A DNA stretch of 64,000 nucleotides from Azospirillum sp. TSH58. Its GTDB lineage: Bacteria > Pseudomonadota > Alphaproteobacteria > Azospirillales > Azospirillaceae. The notes below the pieces were generated by a model that saw nothing but the letters and a program-made list of their open reading frames with translations, did no database searches and had not been told where the DNA came from. Within the stretch, counting starts at the first letter, position 1, and each line of letters starts with the position of its first letter. Shown piece after piece: positions 36,442 through 44,783 of this stretch. The stretch covers positions 768,501 through 832,500 of the forward strand of contig NZ_CP022364.1 in NCBI RefSeq assembly GCF_003119115.1, in the 5' to 3' direction. The position numbers were made by a program, and so were the translations under genes.

Positions 36442-38043
36442 CTACATCACTGGCACGGGCTCGACGCCCTCCAAGAGTTGCAACCCAAGATAGTGATTTA
36501 CCCCGCTCGACTTGACGACGCGATGACCACGATCCCGCATCTTCTTGCCGAAGCTGTTTGGCTTCACCGCTTCCCGCGCATTTCGCTCGCACCATTTCGT
36601 GTACGCCTCATAAAGGGCAGTAGCAGTCACCCGCTTCCCCAGAACAGCAGCGACTTCAGCTTCCAAAAACTCACCGATTGGGTCGCTTTCCTTCTTCCAC
36701 TCATCCACCGCCGCGGTGATGATTTCCGGCGGGTTCAGGCCCTCTTCCCACCACATGGCAAGCCCATCCAGCAGCCAGTTGAAGACGCCCGCTTTTTCCT
36801 CCCGTAGGCGGTCCGGCAGGCCGCGGTCGCGCTCCGCCTCCGGAATGACCACCTCGAACGGCACCAGCTTCACGCGGCGCCAGATGCCCGTGTCCTGCCC
36901 GACGATGCCGGGCTTGTGGTTGGTGGACATGATCGGCTTGAACACCGGACGCAGATCGAATTCTTTCTCGTGCAAGTTGCGCGTCGGCAGGGGTTCCATG
37001 CCGGTCACGGCCTTGACCAGACTTTCGTCCAGCATCGCCCCGCCCTTCGGCTCCGACATGAGCAGCAGCCGCACACCGGGCAGCTTCGCCAGCGACGGGC
37101 GGGCCTTGTCCGGATCGTCGTTGTGCTTCGACATGAAGACGCCAGCCGGCACGGTGGCGGCATAGTCGCCGAAGACCTCCCGCATCAGGTCGGTCAAGGT
37201 CGATTTGCCGTTGGCGCCCTCCCCGTGGAAGATCACGAACACCTGTTCGGTCACGTCCCCGGTGAGGCAGTAGCCGAACAGCCGTTGGAGGAAACCCCGC
37301 ACCGCCGCGTCGGGCTGAATGCGGGCCAGGAAGGCGTCGAAGGCCGGGCACTTGGCTTCCGGGTCGAACCCCACGGGCGCCAGCTTGGTCAACAGGTCGT
37401 CACGGCTATGCCGCCGCACCGTCGTCCCGGCGGTGGTCTCCGGCCTCTCCCGAAGGTCCAACGTCCCATTGTCGATGTTCAGCAGCCACGGGTTCGCGTC
37501 CATGACGCTGGCCGGCTTGGTCACCCGCGGGGCGACGATCTCCAACATACCGTTGATCTTTCCGGCGTTGCCGGTCTGCACCGCCCACTTCTCCCCTTCG
37601 TCAATGCTCTTGCGCCATTCCTTCATCCGGGCCGCCGCCATGCGGGCGCGCTCCTTGTCGTCCTCGCACTCCCGCTCTTCGTCCGAAGGCGGCGGCGGAC
37701 CGAGACGGCGCAACGCCTCCACCTCGCGGTAGAGCAGCGCCCCCGTCTTCTGCGCGAGCAGCTTGGCCATCGCTTCGCCCAGCTCCAGGCGGTAGCGCTT
37801 GCCGTCCCAGGTGTGCTGGCCCACCCGGTCCACATACAGAAGCGCCGTGCCGAAGCGCGCCAGCAGGCGCGCGGCGTTGCCGCTGTCGTTGTAGGCGTAC
37901 CGGGCCAGTTCCAGATCGTCCGCCGGATCACCTTCGACGGGCGGTTCATCACCCCCGCCGAAGCCGTCGAGCGGGGCCTGTTCCGCACCGTCGATGGCGG
38001 CGCGCAGGGCATCGACAGGCGTCTGATCGTCAAGCGGCGCCAT
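36442..38043 (-). CDS. D5/P4-type DNA replication helicase (SF3) with primase-associated domain
   Basis: 533 residues. The middle D5_N-like domain (NPWLLNIDNGTLDLRERPE, PVGFDPEAKCPAFDAFLARIQPDAAVRGFLQRLFGYCLTG) precedes the SF3 ATPase: Walker A GEGANGKST near 275, Walker B VRLLLMSEPKGG and the sensor/Arg region MSTNHKP ... TGIWRRVKLVPF. The C-terminus is a winged helix (ATALYEAYTKWCERNAREAVKPNSFGKKMRDRGH). The catalytic primase core is not in this protein; it is supplied by the prim-pol gene 1.4 kb upstream. Confidence 0.92.
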   Translation of the reverse strand: MAPLDDQTPVDALRAAIDGAEQAPLDGFGGGDEPPVEGDPADDLELARYAYNDSGNAARLLARFGTALLYVDRVGQHTWDGKRYRLELGEAMAKLLAQKTGALLYREVEALRRLGPPPPSDEERECEDDKERARMAAARMKEWRKSIDEGEKWAVQTGNAGKINGMLEIVAPRVTKPASVMDANPWLLNIDNGTLDLRERPETTAGTTVRRHSRDDLLTKLAPVGFDPEAKCPAFDAFLARIQPDAAVRGFLQRLFGYCLTGDVTEQVFVIFHGEGANGKSTLTDLMREVFGDYAATVPAGVFMSKHNDDPDKARPSLAKLPGVRLLLMSEPKGGAMLDESLVKAVTGMEPLPTRNLHEKEFDLRPVFKPIMSTNHKPGIVGQDTGIWRRVKLVPFEVVIPEAERDRGLPDRLREEKAGVFNWLLDGLAMWWEEGLNPPEIITAAVDEWKKESDPIGEFLEAEVAAVLGKRVTATALYEAYTKWCERNAREAVKPNSFGKKMRDRGHRVVKSSGVNHYLGLQLLEGVEPVPVM

Positions 38044-38220
38044 CGCCCCTCCAGCACAAAGCGTCTAGACGGATTGCGAGACATGGGCCGCCCCGCGTCA
38101 CCGCGCCCGGCGCGCCTCCATTCCGCCATCCCCGTCCCCGTGCCACTAACGGGCAGCCCCCAAAGGGAGGGGTGCGGGGAGGGGAACAGAGGGGTGATGA
38201 CGGCCATACAGTCGCCGTCA

Positions 38221-38421
38221 TCATTCCAGCGGCTCCGCATAGCCGGTTGCGTCGCGCACACGGGACTGAAGGTCGGGAGGCAGCACCAGATAGGCTTCTT
38301 GCCAGAAACCGAAGGCGTCAACGTCCGGCGCGGCCTTGGCTGCCTCATACCCTTCGATCAGGCGGCCAGCCACTTCCACGGGAGGCACGACGAACACGGT
38401 CGGAAAATGAACTACGGTCAT
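38221..38421 (-). CDS. Hypothetical phage protein, 66 aa
   Basis: From ATG 38421, preceded by AGAGGTTCGGCC, a start context repeated at other genes of this block. MTVVHFPTVFVVPPVEVAGRLIEGYEAAKAAP: a small acidic protein without known motif. Overlaps the MT-A70 stop (ATGA). The 177-bp gap to the helicase gene holds GGAGGGGTGCGGGGAGGGGA (38166-38185), repeated exactly at 39107-39126. Confidence 0.6.
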   Translation of the reverse strand: MTVVHFPTVFVVPPVEVAGRLIEGYEAAKAAPDVDAFGFWQEAYLVLPPDLQSRVRDATGYAEPLE

Positions 38422-39137
38422 GGCCGAACCTCTGGTGTGAACTTGTTGGTTTCGTTGCCCCAGACCTCGAATCCCGGCCATGGCTGCCGGGCGAACAGTT
38501 CGCAGGCCGGGCCGTGGGGGATCAGACGTCGGGCTTTCTCGTATTGCTCGTCGGGCTTGCGCGAGTGCTCCCGCACCAGCGCTTCGATGGCGAGCGGTTC
38601 GCCATCCTCGAATTCCATGGTCTCGATCAGGCCGCGTTCCGAGCGGCAGCCCGGCCCATAAGGGGGAGCGCCGAAGGCCGCCAGCAGGAACAGTTCGGTG
38701 CATTCGCGCAGGACGTAGCCCGGCCCGAAGCTGCGCTTGCCGTTCTTCGTGACCTTCACCCACGGGGCGCCCGTCACGTAACGCGCGCCCCAAGCGTCTA
38801 TGCACTCGAACGCCAAACGGAGCATTGCCCAGGTCGCCCACAGCCAAAGCAGGCACCCGTCAGGATGGGCGAGCTGGCGCACGGGAAGGGCTTTGATCTG
38901 CGCCAGCGGCATGCACCGATAGTGCTTCTGGGGCGCCTTGCCTTCGCCCTTCGGGCTGCGCAGGGTGAATTCCCATGCAGGGTCCGCCATGATCAACCGG
39001 TAACGCTGCGGCACCAGCGGAGCGAACTCCCATTCCGCCGGACGCCACGCTTCGGTAAGAGGCGCACCCGCCGGAGCGGCCTTCATGGTCGGCAGATCAT
39101 CGAACAGGAGGGGTGCGGGGAGGGGACGAGCCTTCAT
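38418..39137 (-). CDS. MT-A70-family N6-adenine DNA methyltransferase
   Basis: 239 residues from ATG 39137 (ATGA overlap with the upstream gene). RYRLIMADPAWEF at 46-57 holds the catalytic tetrad as DPAW rather than the usual DPPW. GCLLWLWATWAMLRLAFECIDAWGARYVTGAPWVKVTKNG and the C-terminal PWPGFEVWGNE fit the family. Probably modifies phage DNA against host restriction or regulates genes. The Pro-to-Ala change at the third catalytic position should be tested for activity. Confidence 0.85.
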   Translation of the reverse strand: MKARPLPAPLLFDDLPTMKAAPAGAPLTEAWRPAEWEFAPLVPQRYRLIMADPAWEFTLRSPKGEGKAPQKHYRCMPLAQIKALPVRQLAHPDGCLLWLWATWAMLRLAFECIDAWGARYVTGAPWVKVTKNGKRSFGPGYVLRECTELFLLAAFGAPPYGPGCRSERGLIETMEFEDGEPLAIEALVREHSRKPDEQYEKARRLIPHGPACELFARQPWPGFEVWGNETNKFTPEVRP

Positions 39138-39403
39138 GCGGCAACCCTCCGGACATCCCGCGCCGCGCTCCGGCGGTCCGCCGCCAGCACCGCCCGCCGG
39201 ATGCGCCCGGCATAGGTCGGGGAATCGAGCAGCATCGGCCACATCAGGTCGTAGGCATCATCCCACCGCCAGCGGCGCCGGGCGGCGCCCTTGGTGGCCC
39301 GGTGGCCGTAGAGGCGCAGCAGTTCCGCCACCACCTCCGCCGGGCGCCGGGCCGTCCCGCATATCCAGGCGATGGCGAGCTTGCGCGCCTCACCTTCGGT
39401 CAT
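39134..39403 (-). CDS. Hypothetical phage protein, 89 aa
   Basis: MTEGEARKLAIAWICGTARRPAEVVAELLRLYGHRATKGAAR. Start at 39403 chosen because AGAAGTTCGGCC-ATGACC repeats the block's start context; an alternative ATG at 39424 overlaps the upstream stop. Helical and basic C-terminus; no family recognised. Confidence 0.65.
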   Translation of the reverse strand: MTEGEARKLAIAWICGTARRPAEVVAELLRLYGHRATKGAARRRWRWDDAYDLMWPMLLDSPTYAGRIRRAVLAADRRSAARDVRRVAA

Positions 39404-39420
39404 GGCCGAACTTCTGGCGG

Positions 39421-41118
39421 TCATGACACCCTCGCCTTCTGCGCGGTCGTCCGCGCCACCCGCACCGTGCGGCCCTCGCCATTGCCCAACGCCGCCGCGA
39501 TGGAGGCCGCGCGCTCCCGCGACAGGTCCCCGGCGCCCAGCAGCAGCACGTCGGTGACGGCGTCCGGCAGCAGCACGTCGGCCATGGCGACGGCGCCGCC
39601 AACGGCCCACACCGCTTTGTCGGGACAGGTCATGGCGCACAGCAGCCCCAGCGGCAGATCGGCGGCCAGATAGACCATGCTGGCATCGCCCAGCGGCGAC
39701 AGCCGCACCGCGCCGCCGCGCCGTCCGAACATGCGCCGGGCCGGAACCGGGCGCCCGATGCTGGCGTGTTCCACCTCCACCGTCCGCCCGTCCGCATCGA
39801 TCCAAGTTGCCAGCACGCCGGACACCTCCGGCCCGGTCGCTTCCGGGTTCCACACCTGCATGGCGGCCAGCACCGCCGGCCCACGGTGCAGCAGGACGCG
39901 CCCTTGCCCCGGCACCACATGCGTCAGGTCGAGACGATCCACCGCCCGCAGCATCGACCATGACCGAACCGCATTCGCCGCCCGCAGGAAGGCCAAGGCG
40001 CCGGGCACGTCATCCACCCGTCGCCCATCGGCCCACAGGGCACGGGCCGACGCCACGGCGGCGGCAACCGCCTGCGGGTCCTCCGCCGCCGTCCGGAGTG
40101 GACGGCGCGGCGCGGGCCTTCCGCTCCGCCCACGGCGTTGCGGCACCAGAGGCGCCGGCAGTTCGCGGGGGTGCTGCATGCCGCCGTCGAGCCCGGACTT
40201 GATCGTCTTCTGCGCCGCGATCAGCTCGCGCTGGTCACTGCCGAAGCACGCCAGGGCGGCCACGGACAGGTGCTGTTCGATCAGGGAACGCGGCAGGTAG
40301 CCGCCGGGGATGAACTGCCCCAGATTGAAGGCCGCTTCGTTCAGCGTCGAATTCCGACTGCCAGGCACAGCGGTGCGGACCTTCTGCGCCTCTTCCTCCA
40401 GCGCCTTGCGGGCATAGGGGTGGACGCTGCCCGGTGGCGGCCCGGCCCGTTCGGCGTCCGCTGGGGCCTTCGGCACCGACAGCCGCTTCGCCAGCCACGC
40501 CGGCAGGGCCTTGCCGTCCAGCGCCCGGCGGAGCCATTCCAGATCGTCCGGCGCCCCGATCACCAGCCGCACCAGCCACTCCGGCGCCGGAGCGATGGCC
40601 GTCGAATCGGGATCGGCGGTCCAGACGTAGCGCTTGCCGTTCGGGTGGACGCTGGGCGCGACGAGGATGTACCCGCCTTCGCCGCGGGTATCGAGGCCGG
40701 GGCCACACTTGGCCCGGCTGCTGTTCGGAATGGCCCGCTCCGGCCAGCGGAACAGCCAGTGCCGACCACCCGACGGTGTGATCTGGCCCAGCGTGTCCGG
40801 CAGGGGTTCGCCGAACAGGTCCTCCAGCTCGCGCAGGGTGCGGAAACCGTCTTCGTCGGTCTCCGGCTTCAAGTCGGCGTCGAGAACCCAAAAGCCGCTG
40901 TCCTCCCCTGCCGCCGTGGCGACGTTGGCCGCCGGCCAGCGGCGCCAGAGCTGCGTCACCCAGAAGCGGGACGAGGCCGCTTCCTTCACGCCGTGTTCGA
41001 ACAGCCCGACTTCCTTGCAGGGGACCTTGCCGCGGGGGACACAGGGGAACACCTTCCACCCGCGCCCCGCATGGGCTAAGGCCGCCTCCTTCAGTTCCGG
41101 TCCGGGTGTTTCGGTCAT
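39421..41118 (-). CDS. Bifunctional primase-polymerase (prim-pol) with C-terminal Toprim-like domain
   Basis: 565 residues. The N-terminal prim-pol domain shows AALAHAGRGWKVFPCVPRGKVPC, VLDADLKPETDEDG, TPSGGRHWLFRWPE and GLDTRGEGGYILVAPSVHPNGK (catalytic Asp pair in LDAD and the conserved His). The C-terminal third (GRVLLHRGPAVLAAMQVWNPE, VSGVLATWIDADGRTVEVEHA, LGDASMVYLAADL) matches the Toprim-associated region of phage primases. Provides primer synthesis for the separate D5 helicase. Start in an ATGA overlap with the metallopeptidase gene. Confidence 0.88.
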   Translation of the reverse strand: MTETPGPELKEAALAHAGRGWKVFPCVPRGKVPCKEVGLFEHGVKEAASSRFWVTQLWRRWPAANVATAAGEDSGFWVLDADLKPETDEDGFRTLRELEDLFGEPLPDTLGQITPSGGRHWLFRWPERAIPNSSRAKCGPGLDTRGEGGYILVAPSVHPNGKRYVWTADPDSTAIAPAPEWLVRLVIGAPDDLEWLRRALDGKALPAWLAKRLSVPKAPADAERAGPPPGSVHPYARKALEEEAQKVRTAVPGSRNSTLNEAAFNLGQFIPGGYLPRSLIEQHLSVAALACFGSDQRELIAAQKTIKSGLDGGMQHPRELPAPLVPQRRGRSGRPAPRRPLRTAAEDPQAVAAAVASARALWADGRRVDDVPGALAFLRAANAVRSWSMLRAVDRLDLTHVVPGQGRVLLHRGPAVLAAMQVWNPEATGPEVSGVLATWIDADGRTVEVEHASIGRPVPARRMFGRRGGAVRLSPLGDASMVYLAADLPLGLLCAMTCPDKAVWAVGGAVAMADVLLPDAVTDVLLLGAGDLSRERAASIAAALGNGEGRTVRVARTTAQKARVS

Positions 41119-41702
41119 GACCGCACCTCGCCGACCCGACGTTCATTGATGGCCATGGTCCGTTCGGGCGCCCCAGCGAGGCGGGCGCGCCAATCGTCAG
41201 ACCAAAGCGGGGCGAAACCACGCTCAATCAGCGCCGCATGAGTGCGGGGCCGCAGCCCGCGCAGCAGATCGGGATTGGTGACGAACAACCGGAACATCTC
41301 TGCGAACCACTCGCCATCGTCCGGACAGTAGTTGGTCAGCTTCGGTTCGCCGGACTGACGACGCAGTTCCGCGCTGAAGTTGCCGCGGTAACGGTCTACG
41401 GTCGTGCTGCGCAGCACATCGACGTGGTGCCCCAGCTCGTGCGCAAGCACGCCATAGGGGGTTCGGTCAACCGCATGTCCCGGATACGACCACGCCCGAC
41501 CGGCAGTCCCGATGGATGCACACTTCGGATCGCAGATATTGATTATGGTCGGACGATAGTAGGCGCAGGCATCGAACGGCCAATCGACCTTCGCCCAGCG
41601 CTTCACGGGCGGGCAGTCAATTCCGTTCAGTTCGCACCATTGCTGAATCAGCCGCTGCCCGCGCAGGGAGAGCTGAAACTTGGTCGGATGCGGCGCGGTC
41701 AT
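41115..41702 (-). CDS. Putative zinc metallopeptidase (HELGHH)
   Basis: 195 residues from ATG 41702 (context GGAGGTTCGGCC). H88-E89-L90-G91-H92 in YGVLAHELGHHVDVL is a zincin motif, and EWFAEMFRLFVTNPDLLRG downstream supplies a plausible third zinc ligand Glu (E in AEMF), as in gluzincin or ImmA-like folds. No helix-turn-helix is fused. Could cleave a repressor or host protein; the substrate is unknown. Confidence 0.7.
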   Translation of the reverse strand: MTAPHPTKFQLSLRGQRLIQQWCELNGIDCPPVKRWAKVDWPFDACAYYRPTIINICDPKCASIGTAGRAWSYPGHAVDRTPYGVLAHELGHHVDVLRSTTVDRYRGNFSAELRRQSGEPKLTNYCPDDGEWFAEMFRLFVTNPDLLRGLRPRTHAALIERGFAPLWSDDWRARLAGAPERTMAINERRVGEVRS

Positions 41703-42142
41703 GGCCGAACCTCCGCACCGGCAAGCGGCTCCCACCGGATCAACACCCCCTCGAACCGGGTCAGGCCGGGATGTTCCGCCGCCCAGAAGGCGACAAGGTC
41801 CGGCCAGTCGCGGAAGCCGTCATAGATGGCGAAGGCGTCGAGCTGCCGGGCGGCCTCGTGTTCGTCCGCGGGCGTCATCGCATCGCCGATGATCACGAGG
41901 CCCGGCTTTTCGAGCAGCAGGGTCACCGGTTCAGCGGCCACGCACCGGCCCTCGCCCAGCTTGCGGCACTGCCGCGTCCGCATGCCGGTGTAGAGCTGCA
42001 CCAGCTCGCCGGGGCGCGCGTGGCGCTTGCCGCCGCTGGCGCCCCGGATCGTCTGCCGCTTCATGCCCGGCAGCAGAGGAGCGTGTTCCAGCCCGGCCAG
42101 GATGGGGTCGATGAAGCGGGGGCGGAAGGAATAGGCGACCAT
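41699..42142 (-). CDS. ASCH/PUA-like phage protein
   Basis: 147 residues from ATG 42142. MVAYSFRPRFIDPILAGLEHAPLLPGMKRQTIRG, HARPGELVQLYTGMRTRQCRKLGEGRCV and the C-terminal YDGFRDWPDLVAFWAAEHP match the ASCH-type beta-barrel proteins common in alphaproteobacterial phages, possibly nucleic-acid binding. Overlaps neighbours by 4 bp. Confidence 0.75.
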   Translation of the reverse strand: MVAYSFRPRFIDPILAGLEHAPLLPGMKRQTIRGASGGKRHARPGELVQLYTGMRTRQCRKLGEGRCVAAEPVTLLLEKPGLVIIGDAMTPADEHEAARQLDAFAIYDGFRDWPDLVAFWAAEHPGLTRFEGVLIRWEPLAGAEVRP

Positions 42143-42143
42143 C

Positions 42144-42680
42144 TTAGACGCCCTCCCCCAACGCACCGACCTTCCCGACGAGAAGGTTCGGATCACCCAT
42201 GCAGGGCGAGAACCCCATGCGGCGATAGGTTTCGGGGCGGGCGGCGCGGACGATGACGAAGTCACCATCGCTGCCTTCGAGCCGGATACCGGAAAGGCGG
42301 ATGCGGATCAGGGCTTGCCCGATCCCGCGGCCCTGCCAATCGGGATGGACGCCCGCATAGGACAGCTCCCACCCGAAGGCCGAACACCACGCCTGCCGAT
42401 AGCCGGCCACGCCGACCACCCGCCCGCCCTCCGCAGTTTGGGCGACGTAGAATCGCGCCTGCCCCGCCGTCCGTGCATGAACGGAATCGTAGAGTTCATC
42501 GAACAGCCGCCCCTGCTCGTACCGCCGCGCGAGGCTCCCGTCCGGACGGATGTGCGACGCCTGCAACACGGCCACGGCCTGCCCGATGGCGGACGGTCCG
42601 GCATCCCGCAACCGGCGGAGCGTGATGGGAACTGGCCCTGCCACCTGCTCCAAGAAGGGATTGGCGATGCCGTCAAGCAT
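42144..42680 (-). CDS. GNAT-family acetyltransferase
   Basis: 178 residues. ELSYAGVHPDWQGRGIGQALIRIRL is motif A of GNAT enzymes, with the acetyl-CoA-binding Q/RxxGxG/A loop. Unlike host GNATs it sits in a phage early operon and may modify a host protein or a base-modified phage product. Confidence 0.8.
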   Translation of the reverse strand: MLDGIANPFLEQVAGPVPITLRRLRDAGPSAIGQAVAVLQASHIRPDGSLARRYEQGRLFDELYDSVHARTAGQARFYVAQTAEGGRVVGVAGYRQAWCSAFGWELSYAGVHPDWQGRGIGQALIRIRLSGIRLEGSDGDFVIVRAARPETYRRMGFSPCMGDPNLLVGKVGALGEGV

Positions 42681-43002
42681 GGCCCACCTCCGCCGTCTCC
42701 ACCGCGGTCAGGCGACGCCGCGACTCCGCAGCAGCCGCGTCATAGATCGACCATGCCAACTTCTTGATGGCATCCAGACCGCGCATGTCGTGCTTTTTGC
42801 GGAGGTGCCCGTTGATGGCCTGCCACGCCTGAACATCGTCCGCCCGGAAAGCAGCGATGCACAGCGCGTACAAGGCGGCCAGAGACCGGCGCGTGCTTTT
42901 AGGGTCGTCAGCCTCCACCTGGATCAGGACGATCAGCGCGAACTGACCGGCCTCCGGTCCGGACGTACCGCCAGTGTAGACCTTGCGTTGATCGGTGGTC
43001 AT
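42673..43002 (-). CDS. Hypothetical phage protein, 109 aa
   Basis: From ATG 43002 (context AGGGCTGAAGCC). Helical: RRSLAALYALCIAAFRADDVQAWQAINGHLRKKHDMRGLDAIKKLAWSIYD. No family recognised. Overlaps the GNAT gene by 8 bp. Confidence 0.65.
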   Translation of the reverse strand: MTTDQRKVYTGGTSGPEAGQFALIVLIQVEADDPKSTRRSLAALYALCIAAFRADDVQAWQAINGHLRKKHDMRGLDAIKKLAWSIYDAAAAESRRRLTAVETAEVGHA

Positions 43003-43006
43003 GGCT

Positions 43007-43447
43007 TCAGCCCTCCACCGGCTCGCCACGGCGCAGACGCGCCGCGATGCCAGCCACACCAAGGGCACAGCCCTTCACACCGTCCCGGACGCGGGTGGTG
43101 GGCTTCCAGTGATGATTGTCCCACGGCCAGATATCCGCCGGCCTGCCCGGCGGAAACTGCGCGCGATGCCCGTCGCCGCTGCCCGCATGCAGCAGATATT
43201 CGCCGCCGGCCAGCTCCAATTCGCCGTGGGTTTCGTGCCGGTCGTCATGCTCGGGCGTGAAGCCCTCCCCCGTGATCTGCCGCGCCCGCTCCGCCGCGAT
43301 CATCGACAGGACGACGATGTCTTCCGCCGTCAGCCCTTCCGGCAGCACCAGCATGGGGCGCTTGCCCTGCAACCCCTCGATTTCCTGGAAGAACGCCACG
43401 TCGTCAGCCGACGCGGGGGTATTCTGCACATCCTTCGGTTCGTTCAT
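43007..43447 (-). CDS. Conserved phage protein with AERARQI ... PWPWD-type pattern
   Basis: 146 residues from ATG 43447. SMIAAERARQITGEGFTPEHDDRHETHGELELAGGEYLLHA and the later ADIWPWDNHHWKP are the pattern of a widespread small phage protein family, sometimes guessed to bind nucleotides. Function unknown. Confidence 0.75.
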   Translation of the reverse strand: MNEPKDVQNTPASADDVAFFQEIEGLQGKRPMLVLPEGLTAEDIVVLSMIAAERARQITGEGFTPEHDDRHETHGELELAGGEYLLHAGSGDGHRAQFPPGRPADIWPWDNHHWKPTTRVRDGVKGCALGVAGIAARLRRGEPVEG

Positions 43448-43818
43448 CGGTCGGACTCCATGGCAGCCGCGACGCGCGCGGCGTGTGAAAGCAGCGGCAC
43501 GTCGCTTTCGACGAGGCCGCAATGGTCAGGCTCCGCGGGGCGGACGGGCCGCGACACGCGGGTGGCATAGGGGGTGGCGAAGTCGGTCAGCGCCTCTTGC
43601 AGCGCTTCGGTGCCCACGGTGCCGGACAGCCACGCGGCGGCGGCATCGGCCAGAGCGGCGGCGGCGCCGCTCACACCGGCATCGCGGGCGGCCTCAACCG
43701 CCGCCGTCAGCTTGGCCCGGTCCTCATCGGCAGGCCGCCGGGTCAGCAGCACGCCATTGACGGCCAGCATGAGCGCGAAATCGGGGGACAGGATGCGGTC
43801 TGCTCCGGCGGTCGCCAT
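43444..43818 (-). CDS. Hypothetical phage protein, 124 aa
   Basis: Ala-rich helical protein (AKLTAAVEAARDAGVSGAAAALADAAAAWL) with no known motif. ATGA overlap with the next gene supports it. Confidence 0.65.
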   Translation of the reverse strand: MATAGADRILSPDFALMLAVNGVLLTRRPADEDRAKLTAAVEAARDAGVSGAAAALADAAAAWLSGTVGTEALQEALTDFATPYATRVSRPVRPAEPDHCGLVESDVPLLSHAARVAAAMESDR

Positions 43819-43820
43819 GG

Positions 43821-44309
43821 TCAGACCTCCACCGGAGCGGGCACCGGCAGCAGCGCGGTCACGTCGTGTTCGAGAGCGTCCAACACCGCGCGCAGCTCGG
43901 CGGCCTGCGTCAGGATCGCCCGCGCCTCCTCCGGCAGAATGGACTTGCCGCCGGGGCCGCAGACCGCACGGGCGCTGCGCAGCTCCTCCGCCAGATCACC
44001 CATTTCGGCCATGGCCTCGGCCAGACGCGCCATGGGGTCGCCCGGTTCCCGGACCTCTGCCGCCGACCGCCGAAGCTCCGCCCGGTAGGCGGTCAGGATG
44101 GGCGGGGCCTCGCCCAGCAGCATGCAGGCCCGGTCCAGACGCAGGGCCTGATAGACCGGAATGTGGTGGGCGTCGTCGTCCGGATCGGACCACGCGCGGA
44201 TCAGGCGAGCGCTCTTCCGCGTCGCCCCCTCCGCCTGTTCGTCGCCGAGGATGGCAAGGGCGACGGTAACGCCGTCCTCCACCGACAGAGGCTTGCGGCG
44301 CTTAGCCAT
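43821..44309 (-). CDS. Hypothetical phage protein, 162 aa
   Basis: Helical, acidic. LSVEDGVTVALAILGDEQAEGATRKSARLIRAWSDPDDDAHHIPVYQALRLDRAC in the N-terminal half resembles small phage regulators that bind beside cro-type genes, but no HTH can be proven. Second gene of the leftward operon after the cro-like gene. Confidence 0.65.
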   Translation of the reverse strand: MAKRRKPLSVEDGVTVALAILGDEQAEGATRKSARLIRAWSDPDDDAHHIPVYQALRLDRACMLLGEAPPILTAYRAELRRSAAEVREPGDPMARLAEAMAEMGDLAEELRSARAVCGPGGKSILPEEARAILTQAAELRAVLDALEHDVTALLPVPAPVEV

Positions 44310-44423
44310 GCCCGAATCCCTTCTTGAGATTGCACAAGACGAACGCCATTCGCGTGGCGATATTCACGTCATGCTTGAAGCGGGATGTGATCGATGTGGT
44401 TGGGAGCGGCTTCGCCATATCGG

Positions 44424-44687
44424 CTACTCCCCAGCGACGCAGGCAACGGGCCGGATATGCTCAGAACGCAGCTCGAAAAAATCGGACGGCGCTAACGCGA
44501 TGCCTAGCGCAAGCGCTGCATCAAGCACCGCCTGTTGTTGGCGTGCAGGAATCCAGCCGCGCGCTAGCCAGCCCTGCACGGTGGTACGGTTACGGTGCCC
44601 CAGCGTCTCCGCCAGTTGCGTGACGCCAGATTGCACATCGGTCGTCGCAAACTTCGCGATGATCCGTTCGGCTTGGGTAGGTTTCAT
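44424..44687 (-). CDS. Cro-like/YdaS-type DNA-binding protein
   Basis: 87 residues. QSGVTQLAETLGHRNRTTVQGWLARGWIPARQQQAVLDAALALGI is a lambda-repressor-like HTH of the YdaS/Cro type. It is divergent from the cI-like gene, with a shared operator between the starts. First gene of the leftward early operon. Confidence 0.85.
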   Translation of the reverse strand: MKPTQAERIIAKFATTDVQSGVTQLAETLGHRNRTTVQGWLARGWIPARQQQAVLDAALALGIALAPSDFFELRSEHIRPVACVAGE

Positions 44688-44699
44688 ATCGAAAGAGGT

Positions 44700-44714
44700 A
44701 ACGCATTTTGCGTT
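44700..44714. promoter_or_regulatory. Phage repressor operator, copy 1
   Basis: AACGCA-TTT-TGCGTT, an interrupted palindrome in the cro/cI gap, 13 bp from the cro-like start. The identical 15-mer recurs at 45847-45861. Confidence 0.75.
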
Positions 44715-44783
44715 TGTCGGTCAACGTGGATTGAGTTGGCTGGAGCGTGCGAACCATTCGGCGGGCATCGGGAGGGCCGGTCA

